Shown piece after piece: positions 9,327 to 18,591 of a stretch of DNA of 64,000 nucleotides. The notes under the pieces were generated by a model. The model searched no databases, was not told where the DNA came from, and was given only the letters and a program-made list of their open reading frames with translations. This stretch comes from Herbaspirillum sp. AP02 (GTDB lineage: Bacteria; Pseudomonadota; Gammaproteobacteria; Burkholderiales; Burkholderiaceae_D), in assembly GCF_015767275.1 (NCBI RefSeq), contig NZ_JADWMY010000001.1, positions 1 through 64,000 on the forward strand, read 5' to 3'. Positions within the stretch are counted from its first letter, which is position 1, and the number at the start of each line of letters is the position of its first letter. A program made the position numbers and the translations under genes.

Positions 9327-10961
9327 ATGAAGCTCGCCAATTTCAATATTGGCGTCCGCTTGGGCGCCGCATTTGCAGTGGTCTTGTTGTTGATCGTGGT
9401 GACCGCCACGGTCGGGATCAGGAACCAGTCTTCCAACAACGCTGAAATCAACAGCATCGTCAACGAGAAGTACCAGCTCATCGCCTTGAGCAACCAGATC
9501 AAGAACAATGGCTACAAGGCCAACGCGGTACTGAGCAACATCCTGCTGGCGGCCACGCCGGAAGCCTCGGCCAGGTACATGGACGAATACGCCGGTCTGC
9601 GCAAGGCCAATACCGATGCCTACAAGCAGCTCGAAGGCATGCTCGATACCGACAAGACCAAGGCCCTCTACGCGGAGCAGACGACCGCCCGCTCGGCCTA
9701 TGGCGTGGCAGTGCGCAAGTTCTTCGAACTGATGAAGAGCGAAGACCGTGCCGCCGCCACCACGCTGTATCAGGGCGATATGTCCAAGCTCCAGCTGAAC
9801 TACTTCGTCATGGTCGACAAGATGGTCAATTCGCTGGCCAGCGAAATGGTGGTTGATGCCAACCAGGCCGCCGACGAAGGTCGGATGGCCGTGATCCAGA
9901 TGCTGGTGCTGTCGGCCGTGGCTGTGGTGCTGGCGTCGGTGATCGGTCTGTTGATCACGCGTTCCATCACCGCCCCGGTACGGCATGCAGTGATGCTGGC
10001 CGAGACCGTGGCCCAGGGTGACCTTTCCTACCGTCTGCAGGCCAATGGCAAGGATGAGATCAGCCGCCTGCTGCAAGCGCTGCAGCACATGAGCGATAAC
10101 CTCCATGACACCGTCTCCAACGTGCGCAACGGTACCTCGGCCATCGATATGGCTGCCCGCGAACTGGCGCAGGGCAACCTGAGTCTGTCGGACCGCACCG
10201 AGCAGCAGGCCAGCTCGCTGGAAGAAACCGCCTCCGCCATGGAACAGCTGACCTCGGCGGTGCGCCAGAATGCCGACAATGCCCTGCAGGCCAGCCAGCT
10301 GGCTGTCTCGGCCTCGGACGTGGCCGTGCGCGGCGGCGCCTCGGTGGAGCAGGTGGTCAACATCATGAGCGCCATCAGCACCTCCTCGGGCAAGATCGCC
10401 GACATTATTGCCGTGATCGACGGCATCGCCTTCCAGACCAATCTGCTGGCCCTGAACGCGGCAGTCGAAGCGGCCCGCGCTGGCGAACATGGTCGCGGCT
10501 TTGCGGTGGTGGCCAGCGAGGTGCGCGGGCTGGCACAACGCAGCGCGGTAGCTGCCAAGGAAATCAAGTCCCTGATCGAAGGTTCGGTCAGTCACGTCAA
10601 GGCCGGCAGCACCATCGTCGAACAGACCGTGGCCACCATCGATGAAGTCATCGCCAGCATCAAGCATGCGACCGACCTGATCACCGATATCAGCGCCTCC
10701 AGCAAGGAGCAGAGCGAAGGCATCGAGCAGATCAACCAGGCCATCAGCCAGATGGATCAGATGACCCAGGAAAACTCCGCCCTGGTGGAGCAGAACGCCG
10801 CCGCCTCCAAGGCCTTGCAGGCCCAGGCGGAGCAACTCTCGGCGCTGATGGGACGTTTCCGCCTGAGCGAACTGATCGCCCATGGTGGCTATGCCGGTGC
10901 GGCACGCGGCGGCGTGCGCGAAAAGATCATCCAGCCCGAACTGTCCCTGATCCAGGGCTAG
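9327..10961 (+). CDS. Methyl-accepting chemotaxis protein, four-helix-bundle ligand domain
   Basis: 544 residues, inner membrane. TM1 is about 11-30 ([17 protein letters not shown]). The periplasmic part (about 31-190) is all-helical, as in 4HB_MCP domains, and TM2 is about 191-213 ([19 protein letters not shown]). A HAMP domain follows ([24 protein letters not shown]), then a long coiled-coil signalling domain with the invariant hairpin tip [21 protein letters not shown] and [18 protein letters not shown]. Methylation helices carry paired E/Q residues ([10 protein letters not shown]). There is no C-terminal NWETF-like CheR-docking peptide. It would bind a small ligand and control CheA through CheW. 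The start has GGGGGTAGCG upstream. It is a stand-alone gene; the ligand is unknown. Confidence 0.95.
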   Translation: MKLANFNIGVRLGAAFAVVLLLIVVTATVGIRNQSSNNAEINSIVNEKYQLIALSNQIKNNGYKANAVLSNILLAATPEASARYMDEYAGLRKANTDAYKQLEGMLDTDKTKALYAEQTTARSAYGVAVRKFFELMKSEDRAAATTLYQGDMSKLQLNYFVMVDKMVNSLASEMVVDANQAADEGRMAVIQMLVLSAVAVVLASVIGLLITRSITAPVRHAVMLAETVAQGDLSYRLQANGKDEISRLLQALQHMSDNLHDTVSNVRNGTSAIDMAARELAQGNLSLSDRTEQQASSLEETASAMEQLTSAVRQNADNALQASQLAVSASDVAVRGGASVEQVVNIMSAISTSSGKIADIIAVIDGIAFQTNLLALNAAVEAARAGEHGRGFAVVASEVRGLAQRSAVAAKEIKSLIEGSVSHVKAGSTIVEQTVATIDEVIASIKHATDLITDISASSKEQSEGIEQINQAISQMDQMTQENSALVEQNAAASKALQAQAEQLSALMGRFRLSELIAHGGYAGAARGGVREKIIQPELSLIQG

Positions 10962-11207
10962 GGCTTCCCATTTTTGTGTGAACGCAGTGTGGTAAGAGGA
11001 TCCGCGAGGAGACCGCGGCCGGCCATTGACGGCCGGTCGTGACAAGAACAAGCAGTCCCATCCCGGGATATTGCCGCGCCCGCCAGGGCCCGGCAACGGT
11101 TCTGCGGGTGCGGACGCAGCCATCGTCTTTTCCGTCCAGGGCATGTCGGCGATCTCGATCTCGATCTTGATGCGACATGTCTGCGTACTTGCCCAGAAAG
11201 GTTCGCC

Positions 11208-13811
11208 ATGACACTTCATTCCCCGAGTTCGCTCGACCAGACTTCCCTTACCGCGCGCCAGGCCCTGGCGCACGCCCGCATCCAGTCCTTCATCGATGCC
11301 TACCGCAACGAGGGCTATCGCATCGCCGACATCGATCCGCTGGGCACGATCTCGGTGCCGGACATTCCGGCCCTCCTGCCGCAGACGCACGCACTGGAGG
11401 ACGAGGATATCGCCCTGGCGCAGCACCGCTTCCTCGAAGGCCTGGGCCTGACCAATGTGAAGGAACTGACCCATCACCTGAGCCGGCTGTTTTGCGGCCC
11501 GCTGGCAATGGATTGCAGCGGCGTGCGCGACGAGCCCCGCCGCCAGTGGCTGCTGGCGCGCCTTGGTACCCGCGACCCCGGTGCCGAGCCGGATGCGCCA
11601 GAACGGGCAGCCGTCCTGGCCCGCCTGGCGGCAGCCGAGCAGTGGGAGCACTATCTGCAGCAAGACTATCCCCAGGCCAAGCGCTTTTCCCTGGAAGGTT
11701 GCGAAAGCCTGCTGTTGCTGATGGATACCCTGGTGGAGCGCTGCAGCTTCTACCAGCTGGACAAGCTGTTCTTCGCCATGCCGCATCGTGGGCGCCTGAA
11801 CCTGCTGGTGAACCTGATGCAGATGCCGGCGGCCGAGATCGTGGCTTACTTCGACCCTAGCCGTACCACCCTGGCGGCCGCCAGCGCGGTGGACCTGCCT
11901 TACCACCTGGGCGCCGAGACCGTGCGCCCGACCGCGCTGGGCCAGGTCGGTCTGTTCCTGGCGCACAACCCCTCGCACCTGGAGAGCGCCTATCCGGTCC
12001 TGCTGGGCATGGCCCGCGGCTACCGCGCCAGTCACCCGCAGGCAGCACCACCTGCCTCGGTAGTCATCCACGGCGACGCCGCCTTCTGCGGCCAGGGCGT
12101 GGTGATGGAGTCGCTCAAGCTGGCCCAGCACCCTGGCTATGACGTGGGTGGCACGGTCCACGTGATCGTCAACAACCAGATCGGCTTTACCACGCCCAAC
12201 CCGCTGGACCCGGAGAATCACGGTTATTGCACTGATATCGCCCGCGTCGTCGGCGCGCCGGTGTTGCACGTCAACGCCGACCAGCCTGAGGCCGTGCTGC
12301 GCGCTGCCCGCATCGCCTTTGACTACCGCATGCAATTCCACGCCGACGTGATCATCGACCTGGTCGGCTATCGTCGCTGGGGCCATGCCGAACAGGATAC
12401 GGCCACCGTGACCCAGCCGTTGCTGCATGGCTTCATCGAGAAGCATCCCTCGGTAACCCAGCTTTATGCCCAGGCCGGCTGGCCAGGTTCGGACCAGGGT
12501 GCAGCGTTGTTGGCAACCAGCGCCCAACAGACGCTGGCAGCCTTCCGGGCCAGTCGTGCCGAGCCCGCAGGGGCAGCAGGCATCCCGCGCGCATCGGCGC
12601 CGTCGGCGGTGCTGCACCCGAGTGAAAACGCAGCACCGACCCTGAACCAGATGCGGCAATGGGTGGAGCGGATGACGCGTCTGCCGGCGGGTTTCACCCC
12701 CCATCCGGCCATCGTCAAGCTGGTGGCGCAGTGGCAGCACAGCGTGGTCGCGCCGGAGCATCCCTGCAGCTGGAATTTCGCAGAAAACATGGCCTATGCC
12801 TCGCTCCTGGGGGCTGGTCATGGCGTGCGCATTTCCGGCATGGATGTGCAGCGTGGCACCTTCATGCAACGCCATGCGGTGTGGCATGCAGTCGATGAGG
12901 CACAGGCGCAGCAGCAATCCTTCTGGCCACTGCGCGAAGTCGCCTCACCCGGGGCAAGCCTGGAAGTGATCGACTCGCCCTTGAGTGAAGAGGCGGTGGT
13001 CGGTTTCGAATATGGTTTCAGCGTGCAGACGCGCCCGGACTCGCTGGTGATCTGGGAAGCCCAGTTCGGCGACTTCGTCAACGGCGCCCAGATCATGATC
13101 GACCAGTACGTCACCTCCGGACGCGGCAAGTGGGGCTATGCATCAGCACTGACGATGCTGCTGCCGCATGGTTACGAAGGGGTGGGGCCGGAGCACTCCA
13201 CCGGTTATCTCAGTCGCATGCTGCTGCTGTGCGCGGATCACAATATCCGGGTGGCCTATCCCTCCAGTTCGGCGCAGTGGTTCCATCTCCTGCGCGACCA
13301 GGCCCTGCATGCGGACCGACCGCTAGTGGTCTTTACGCCCAAGTCGGTACTGCATGGGGAGCCGCGTGCCAGTTCGCCACTGGCAGCCTTGCTGGAAGAC
13401 ACGTTCCAGCCTTTGCTGTCCGACCAGGACGCTGCGCAGCCGGAGCAGGTCAGGCGCGTCGTGCTCTGCAGTGGCAAGGTGCGCTACGACCTCGACGATG
13501 CGCGTGCCAAGGCGCAGGATGGAAACACCGCCTTGCTGTCGGTGGAACAACTCTATCCCTTCCCGACGGCACAACTGGGCGAAGTCCTGCGCAGCTATCC
13601 GCAGCTGCAGGAAGTGGTCTGGGTGCAAGAGGAAGAGCGCAATCAGGGCGCATGGTTGTGCGTGCGCGATGCCATTGAGGCCGCCTTGCCCGGATCGGTG
13701 CGCCTGCGTGGGGTCTATCGGCCGGATACCGCCTCCGGGCCCACTGCCTCCAAGGCCAGTCATTACGCCCAGCAGGCAAGCCTGATGCAGGCGGTGTTTG
13801 CGCAGGACTGA
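11208..13811 (+). CDS. 2-oxoglutarate/2-oxoadipate dehydrogenase E1-like (thiamine diphosphate)
   Basis: 867 residues, against about 930-960 for SucA. The family decarboxylates a 2-oxo dicarboxylic acid with thiamine diphosphate and passes the acyl group to an E2 lipoyl protein. Visible motifs are MPHRGRLNLLVN (substrate-side His), LPYHLGAET, the ThDP/Mg region HGDAAFCGQGVV...VNNQIGFTT, YRRWGHAEQD, and the transketolase-like C-terminal half (SEEAVVGFEYGFS, GPEHSTGYLSR). The N-terminus is shortened and lacks the usual SucA E2-binding leader. MPHRGRLNLL and HGDAAFCGQG resemble, from memory, the DHTKD1 (2-oxoadipate) branch more than SucA. No E2 or E3 gene is adjacent, so it is an orphan E1 that would have to borrow partners. 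The ribosome site AAAGG lies before ATG. Confidence 0.85.
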   Translation: MTLHSPSSLDQTSLTARQALAHARIQSFIDAYRNEGYRIADIDPLGTISVPDIPALLPQTHALEDEDIALAQHRFLEGLGLTNVKELTHHLSRLFCGPLAMDCSGVRDEPRRQWLLARLGTRDPGAEPDAPERAAVLARLAAAEQWEHYLQQDYPQAKRFSLEGCESLLLLMDTLVERCSFYQLDKLFFAMPHRGRLNLLVNLMQMPAAEIVAYFDPSRTTLAAASAVDLPYHLGAETVRPTALGQVGLFLAHNPSHLESAYPVLLGMARGYRASHPQAAPPASVVIHGDAAFCGQGVVMESLKLAQHPGYDVGGTVHVIVNNQIGFTTPNPLDPENHGYCTDIARVVGAPVLHVNADQPEAVLRAARIAFDYRMQFHADVIIDLVGYRRWGHAEQDTATVTQPLLHGFIEKHPSVTQLYAQAGWPGSDQGAALLATSAQQTLAAFRASRAEPAGAAGIPRASAPSAVLHPSENAAPTLNQMRQWVERMTRLPAGFTPHPAIVKLVAQWQHSVVAPEHPCSWNFAENMAYASLLGAGHGVRISGMDVQRGTFMQRHAVWHAVDEAQAQQQSFWPLREVASPGASLEVIDSPLSEEAVVGFEYGFSVQTRPDSLVIWEAQFGDFVNGAQIMIDQYVTSGRGKWGYASALTMLLPHGYEGVGPEHSTGYLSRMLLLCADHNIRVAYPSSSAQWFHLLRDQALHADRPLVVFTPKSVLHGEPRASSPLAALLEDTFQPLLSDQDAAQPEQVRRVVLCSGKVRYDLDDARAKAQDGNTALLSVEQLYPFPTAQLGEVLRSYPQLQEVVWVQEEERNQGAWLCVRDAIEAALPGSVRLRGVYRPDTASGPTASKASHYAQQASLMQAVFAQD

Positions 13812-13863
13812 TCGACCGACACACGGCCAGATCGGCGCCACATCAGAGCGTGATTCCAGCAGG

Positions 13864-13899
13864 CAAAAAAAACGGTGCACTTCTGCGCGAAGTGCACCG
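13864..13899 (-). terminator. Rho-independent terminator of the pilus operon (minus strand)
   Basis: CGGTGCACTTC (13873-13883) pairs with GAAGTGCACCG (13889-13899) over a 5-base loop. The A-run at 13865-13872 becomes a T-run when read on the minus strand, so it stops transcription from the pilin gene that ends at 14054. Confidence 0.85.
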
Positions 13900-14053
13900 C
13901 TTACCCCCTCCGGTCTCCCCGGTTATCTGGTCGTGTTGACGTTGTAGTCCGCAAGTTAAGCTTTAGTCAAGTAAGTTTCATGCTGCACCTGCTCATTCCC
14001 GGCGTCAAAGGCGCTTCGGCATGCGGTTGCCGGACGCCTGCAGCGTGCTTGTC

Positions 14054-14554
14054 TCAGTAGGTCAGCGTGACCGTCACGGTGTCCGAGTAGGCGCCGGCCA
14101 GTGGTGTCTGGGCGGCGGCGATCTGGCCGTACACGGTCAGCGTCTGGGTCAGGCCCGAGCCGGTACCGGTGGCGGTATCGGTGCCGATGGTCGAGCCCCA
14201 GTTGTTGGTGCGGGCCGCATCGCGGTACAGCGCATAGTTCAGGGTACCGCCGCCGGCCGCGCTCATCTTGCGGTTGCTGACGGTGGAGCCGGTGCCGGTG
14301 CCGGCATCCAGACCGACGTTGTAGGCCGTGCCGTTGGTGCAGAGCACGGTGATGGTGCCGGACTGGTTGACCACGCTCTGGGTGTAGGCGCCGAAGGCGA
14401 TGGCCGAACCGACCACGGTGCAGGCGGCGACCACCGAGGCGCTGATGGTCAGCGTGCCGCTGGCGGTGGCAGCGAAGGAAGCAGGTGCGCTGGAGGCCAG
14501 GACGACGGCGGCGATGGAAGCAGCAACGAAACGGTTCTTCTTGGCAAAAAACAT
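14054..14554 (-). CDS. Spore coat protein U (SCPU) domain pilin-like subunit
   Basis: 166 residues, exported. A signal peptide (MFFAKKNRFVAAS, hydrophobic core, ASFAA cleavage) precedes one SCPU domain of immunoglobulin-like strands: GTLTISASVVAACTV, IAFGAYTQ, TVLCTNGTAYNVGLDAG, LNYALYRDAARTNNWG, and the final YSDTVTVTLTY. The last strand with alternating hydrophobics and a terminal Tyr is the shared SCPU end. Subunits of this type are secreted by archaic (Csu-type) chaperone-usher systems. The start ATG has GGAGA about 6 bases upstream. It is the last gene of the minus-strand pilus operon and is closed by the terminator at 13864. Confidence 0.88.
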   Translation of the reverse strand: MFFAKKNRFVAASIAAVVLASSAPASFAATASGTLTISASVVAACTVVGSAIAFGAYTQSVVNQSGTITVLCTNGTAYNVGLDAGTGTGSTVSNRKMSAAGGGTLNYALYRDAARTNNWGSTIGTDTATGTGSGLTQTLTVYGQIAAAQTPLAGAYSDTVTVTLTY

Positions 14555-14713
14555 TTGGTTTCTCCGGTGTTGGCCGCTCCGTCCTTGCCCCTTGCAAGAA
14601 CTTCCCTGTGCAGCGCTGGTATGGAGACACTTTAATTGCCGGGCGTCGTTGGCGACATCCGGCGATTCCCTAGGGCCCTGCCAATCGGCGTCAGGGAAAA
14701 CCTGAAGCGCCAT

Positions 14714-14779
14714 GACATCGATACGACATCGATACGGGATCCATACGGGATCCATACGGGGTCAATACGTGATCAACAC
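14714..14779. repeat. 11-bp tandem repeat array overlapping a pilin stop codon
   Basis: Consecutive 11-base units: GACATCGATAC twice (14714-14735), GGGATCCATAC twice (14736-14757), GGGGTCAATAC (14758-14768), and a decayed GTGATCAACAC (14769-14779). The stop codon of the pilin gene ending at 14762 lies inside the fifth unit. The period is close to one helical turn and not a multiple of three. The array is 160-225 bases upstream of the next pilin start. Confidence 0.9.
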
Positions 14780-15244
14780 CGTCAGCGTATCCAGGTAGCT
14801 GCCGGCCTTGGCGTTCTGGCTGCCCGGCACCCGGCCATAGACGGTGTAGCTCTTCACCACCGGTGTCAGCACTTGCAGCAGGTAGCCATCGGCGATGAAG
14901 CCGGTACTGGACGAGCCGTCGCCCCATACCGAGGTCCGTGCCGAGTCGGTATAGACCTGGTAATTCAGGCTGTTGGCACCGCTGAGCATCTTGCGCGAGG
15001 CATAGGCACCGCTGCTGCCGGCGCTCAGCTTGACCGTATAGCCGATCAGCAGCGATACGGTGGCCTGGCAGGTCACGGTAATATTGCCGGTATTGTCCAG
15101 ATGCGCGCTGGACTGCGGATCGTAGAGCCCGAAGGCCACCGGGTTGGACGCCGACGAGCAGATCTGTTGCGCCTGCACGGGTGCGCTTGCCAGTAGTGCG
15201 ATGACCCAGGCCAGGGCCGGGTGGAGCAGATGGATCGATTTCAT
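14762..15244 (-). CDS. SCPU domain pilin-like subunit
   Basis: 160 residues, exported. The signal peptide MKSIHLLHPALAWVIALLAS ends near VQAQQ. The SCPU fold is recognisable from NPVAFGLYDPQ, GNITVTCQATVSLLIGYTVKLSAG, SRKMLSGANSLNYQVYTDSARTSVWGDG, and the closing YLDTLTVLITY. Two cysteines are present in the first half. The start at 15244 has GGAGA upstream, 26 bases after the usher stop, so it is co-transcribed with chaperone and usher. Its last codons and stop run into an 11-bp tandem repeat. Subunit versus tip adhesin cannot be decided here. Confidence 0.87.
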   Translation of the reverse strand: MKSIHLLHPALAWVIALLASAPVQAQQICSSASNPVAFGLYDPQSSAHLDNTGNITVTCQATVSLLIGYTVKLSAGSSGAYASRKMLSGANSLNYQVYTDSARTSVWGDGSSSTGFIADGYLLQVLTPVVKSYTVYGRVPGSQNAKAGSYLDTLTVLITY

Positions 15245-15270
15245 GTATTCTCCATGATGCCGGTCGTCCT

Positions 15271-17571
15271 TCAACGGCAGATCACGACTTCGTTGCTCAT
15301 GCCACCTTCGCTGCGCGGTGGTGGCGTCAGCGTGGCGTGACACTGCGCACCTGAGGGCAGCAGGACGTCCAGCGTATTGACCGGTGCCAGTTCCTGCAGG
15401 TAGCTCACGCCGTCATAGCCGACCGGCGCCTGCAAGCCGGTCTCGCGTACCCGGATGCTGGCCCCCAGCGGGATGAACTGTCCTGTCTCATCCTTGAGGA
15501 TGATGGTGACATCCGAGGCCCGTCGTGCATTGAAATGCACCACCACACCCGAGCGATCACGTGGCCGGATGTACTGGTCCGGCTGGTCCAGTTGCAGCGT
15601 CAGCGGCAGGTCCAGCACGTCCACCGAGATCTTGTTGACGTCGTAGGCACGCAGGTCGGTCAGCAGCAACTGGCCGTTGTCGTCGGTGCGGCCGGCATAC
15701 CGGTTTTCGTTATAGATGCCCACGTTCTTGACGCCGCTGGCGTTGACCACCGCAAAGCTGTCCTCGATCCAGTCCGAGGCGAAGCTGCCGCCGTCCATGA
15801 AGGACACCGAGCCGCGCGCGCCCAGCCGCTGGCTGGTGGCATTGGCCGCCTGCGAAGCGGCGGCGGTCAGGCTGCCATAGCGGCTCTTGTAGTTGAGCTG
15901 GGCGATGCGCTGCTGGTAGCTGCCTTCGGTGTCCTGCAGCTGCCAGCCGAAGTCGCCGATGGCCACCGTCGAGCGGCTGGCCTGCAGGGTGGCGGTGCGC
16001 TGGCCGTTGTTGTTGCTCACGCTGGCACCGGCCACGTCGCGCCCGCCGAAGGGGATGATCAGACCGATGGTGGCCCCGTAGCCGCCGTTGCGGAAGTCGC
16101 GGTAGCCGGTCAGGTACATATTGGCGCTGCTGCCCACCGACTTGAACCAGGTCACGGTCACCGTTTCGCTGTCGGCCAGGCCGCTGGTGCCGGTGTCGGT
16201 AAGGAGCAGCGGACTCTTGCTGCGCGCATAGGCCATGCTCAGCGAGCCGCCGCTCCCCAGGTTCAGACCCAGGGTGGCGATGGTGGCGGCCCGTGAGACC
16301 GGTGCTCCCTGGATGGCGCCGATGTCCTGGTAGTGGCGGGTGGACTGGGTGCGGGTCAATGACACGCTCACCGGATCGGCATTGCGTTCAACGGCCAGAG
16401 AAACCTGCTGGCCCGAGCCGCTGTCGCCGCTGCTGGCGGCCAGCGCGGTGGCCAGCACGGCGCGGTTGCCCAGGTTGAAGACGGCGCCGCCGCCGGCCAG
16501 TTTCAGGCTGCGCATGGCCTCGGCATGGCCCTCCAGCGTGATGCTGTCGCTCAGACCCTGGCGGGCCGTGCCGGACAGGGCGAACTGCCCGTAGTCATTG
16601 CTGCGCAAGCCATAATTGCGGCGCACCCAGCCACCCTCCACCGAATAGGACGACAGACCCGGTTTCAACAGGCGATCGGTGGCATAGAAGTTGATGGTGC
16701 GCAGGGTCTGCCGTCCCAGTTCGTCGGTGACCGCCACCGCGATCTGGCCGGCGCCGCTGGCAATGGGCGGCTGGCGGATCTCGAAGGGACCCGGGGGTAC
16801 CGGTTGCGAGAGCTGGCGCACGCCGTTGACGAACAGATCCACGGTGGACGGCACGACGGTCTCCCCGCCCAGCGACGGGGTGGGGAAACGCACCAGGTCC
16901 GGACGCAGGTTGAAGTCCGAAGCGTACTGGAAGCCGCCCAATCGCACCGAGCGGCTCCAGGCCAGGCTGCCATTGATGACATCGCCTAGCCGATAACGTG
17001 TCAGGCTGGCCGGTTCGGAATAGGTGTAAGTGGTCTCCAGGCGCGCCGACACGCCGCCGCTGTTGCCGGTATAACCCAGCCCGGTCGAACTGAGCACGCC
17101 GCTGCCGGCGAACCAGCGCGCATCGAACAGGCCGCCCAACGCATGCTGCCTCTGGCTGGAAGAGGCCAGCAGGTCGTAATTCAAGACCACGCCGCGCCCG
17201 CCCTCAGACAAGGGAACCCGGCTGGCGATGCTGGTGGCGTCGATATCGGTCGTGTTCATGAAGCGGGCCGGAATCATGAGGTTGATCTTGGCAGCGCCCT
17301 CGTCGAGGTCGACACCGGTAGCGATGGCGCGCAGGGCGATCAGTTCGTCGTCGGCACCATCCACGCGCAGCTTGAGACTGCGCAGTTCGGCGGCGGTCGC
17401 GTACAGGGCCTGCTGACGACGCGTGAACTGCGCCACCAGATCAGTACCGCGTCCGTTGATGGAAACCTCCAGCAACAGCACGTCGTCACCCGCCGCGGCT
17501 CGCGCCATGGTCGCCGTGGCGCCCAGCAGCGCCAGCATCAGCAGGAGTAGCCAGCGCAGCAGCCGTTTCAA
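15271..17571 (-). CDS. Outer-membrane fimbrial usher, Csu/archaic type
   Basis: 766 residues with a signal peptide (RWLLLLMLALLGATATMARA). Ushers are 24-strand outer-membrane barrels that recruit chaperone-subunit complexes and assemble the pilus. Visible are an N-terminal domain (VLLLEVSINGRGTDLVAQF), the barrel with alternating strands, the plug region (PSTVDLFVNGVRQLSQPVPPGPFEI), and C-terminal domains ending EVVICR. The sequence NVGIYNENRYAGRTDDNGQLLLTDLRAYDVNKI is typical of the barrel-to-C-terminal junction. It overlaps the chaperone gene by four bases (ATGA), so the two are translationally coupled. Length is slightly short of PapC-type ushers but normal for CsuD-like members. Confidence 0.93.
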   Translation of the reverse strand: MKRLLRWLLLLMLALLGATATMARAAAGDDVLLLEVSINGRGTDLVAQFTRRQQALYATAAELRSLKLRVDGADDELIALRAIATGVDLDEGAAKINLMIPARFMNTTDIDATSIASRVPLSEGGRGVVLNYDLLASSSQRQHALGGLFDARWFAGSGVLSSTGLGYTGNSGGVSARLETTYTYSEPASLTRYRLGDVINGSLAWSRSVRLGGFQYASDFNLRPDLVRFPTPSLGGETVVPSTVDLFVNGVRQLSQPVPPGPFEIRQPPIASGAGQIAVAVTDELGRQTLRTINFYATDRLLKPGLSSYSVEGGWVRRNYGLRSNDYGQFALSGTARQGLSDSITLEGHAEAMRSLKLAGGGAVFNLGNRAVLATALAASSGDSGSGQQVSLAVERNADPVSVSLTRTQSTRHYQDIGAIQGAPVSRAATIATLGLNLGSGGSLSMAYARSKSPLLLTDTGTSGLADSETVTVTWFKSVGSSANMYLTGYRDFRNGGYGATIGLIIPFGGRDVAGASVSNNNGQRTATLQASRSTVAIGDFGWQLQDTEGSYQQRIAQLNYKSRYGSLTAAASQAANATSQRLGARGSVSFMDGGSFASDWIEDSFAVVNASGVKNVGIYNENRYAGRTDDNGQLLLTDLRAYDVNKISVDVLDLPLTLQLDQPDQYIRPRDRSGVVVHFNARRASDVTIILKDETGQFIPLGASIRVRETGLQAPVGYDGVSYLQELAPVNTLDVLLPSGAQCHATLTPPPRSEGGMSNEVVICR

Positions 17572-18302
17572 GGCGCCACGGTGAGTTCGGTATCAATCGG
17601 CCCGGCGTCGCTGTTGGCAGTCATCTTGACTTTGCTGCCCACGGCAAGCGGGGTCTCGGTGTCGATCAGGTATTGGCGCGTGATGCCGGTGAGGGTGTAG
17701 GGGTTGCCGCCTGCCGGGGCGGTGATCTTCTTGCCGTTGGGCAGGGTCAGTGCCAGGTCCAGCAGCCGTGCGCGACGGTTGCCGACATTCTGCACCACCA
17801 GGCGCGCCGGCTTGCCTGAACGTAACTGATAGTCAAGTTGGACCTTGGGCGGGGTGACCGGGGCGATGAACACCGGCATCGAAATCCGGAATTTGAAATT
17901 GATCGTGGCCCCCTCGGCTGCCGAGGGGATTTCGTCGATCAGCAAACGGAAGGCGATCTCGCCGGCACCCGCCGCCTGGCGGGAGACCACCCGGATCACC
18001 TGGGATGCGCCCGGTGCCAGGTTGAATACTGGCGGGCTGATGATCAGGTTCTGCGTCGGCTGGAGATCATCCTTGCTATCGACCTGGTTCCAGTCGAAGG
18101 CGCGGATCTGCAACGACACATTATGGTTGTCGTTATTGACGATCTTGATCACGCCAGCCGTGCGTGAAGAGGACAGCTCCAGCACTACCGGAGCGATCTC
18201 GAAATTGGAGGCCTGTGCTTGTTGCCATCCCCCGGCCGTCATGAGGCAGCCCAGCGCACAGAGACGTGCGAGCCGCCACAACATGGATTCTGATCTCGTC
18301 AC
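17568..18302 (-). CDS. Periplasmic fimbrial chaperone, Csu/archaic type
   Basis: 244 residues. A signal peptide (LWRLARLCALGCLMTAGGW ending QAQAS) precedes two immunoglobulin-like domains: FEIAPVVLELSSSRTAGVIKIVNND (G1-type donor region start), then FRLLIDEIPSA and KFRISMPVFIAPV, and the second domain RLVVQNVGNRRARLLDLALTLPNGK. The chaperone completes pilin folds in the periplasm and delivers them to the usher, whose gene overlaps its stop by four bases. The start is GTG at 18302 with GGAGA upstream; an ATG at 18284 is an alternative. Confidence 0.9.
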   Translation of the reverse strand: MTRSESMLWRLARLCALGCLMTAGGWQQAQASNFEIAPVVLELSSSRTAGVIKIVNNDNHNVSLQIRAFDWNQVDSKDDLQPTQNLIISPPVFNLAPGASQVIRVVSRQAAGAGEIAFRLLIDEIPSAAEGATINFKFRISMPVFIAPVTPPKVQLDYQLRSGKPARLVVQNVGNRRARLLDLALTLPNGKKITAPAGGNPYTLTGITRQYLIDTETPLAVGSKVKMTANSDAGPIDTELTVAP

Positions 18303-18486
18303 GCTACGAAATCTCCATTCTGGTTGTCAGGTATTTGTCAATTTTTTGCTAGAGTAAAACGAAAACGTGAGAGGTAAAACAAAAAGTTGCGACGCAGCCA
18401 CAAAATTTGACTAAAAGTTAAATATTTCTTTGCTGTAAGTTGAGTGTCTGGGCGGGAGAAGTACGTGTTGACGTACGGAGATCATG

Positions 18487-18523
18487 AAAAAATGGCGCGA
18501 CCTCGAAGGAGAGGTCGCGCCAT
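18487..18523 (-). terminator. Terminator between the first pilin and the chaperone (minus strand)
   Basis: ATGGCGCGACCTC (18492-18504) pairs with GAGGTCGCGCCAT (18511-18523), and the A-run at 18487-18492 is a T-run on the minus strand. It lies about 70 bases after the stop of the pilin gene 18592-19083 and 185 bases before the chaperone start, so the first pilin is largely its own transcript or strongly over-expressed relative to the chaperone and usher. Confidence 0.9.
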
Positions 18524-18591
18524 CATCGGCTGCGGTGAGAGGCAATTGATTGACCACGGCCATCGTATCGACGGCCATTGGGCGAGCGGCT

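Noticed and set aside
10962..11207. GC-rich palindromic stretch before the E1 gene as a terminator
   Set aside because: GGCCGGCC and GGCCGG segments can pair, but alignment of the arms is poor and there is no T-run.
9045..12917. 1290-residue minus-strand frame
   Set aside because: Lies opposite the chemoreceptor and E1 genes, whose motifs are unambiguous; the translated product is His/Gln/Gly-rich noise.
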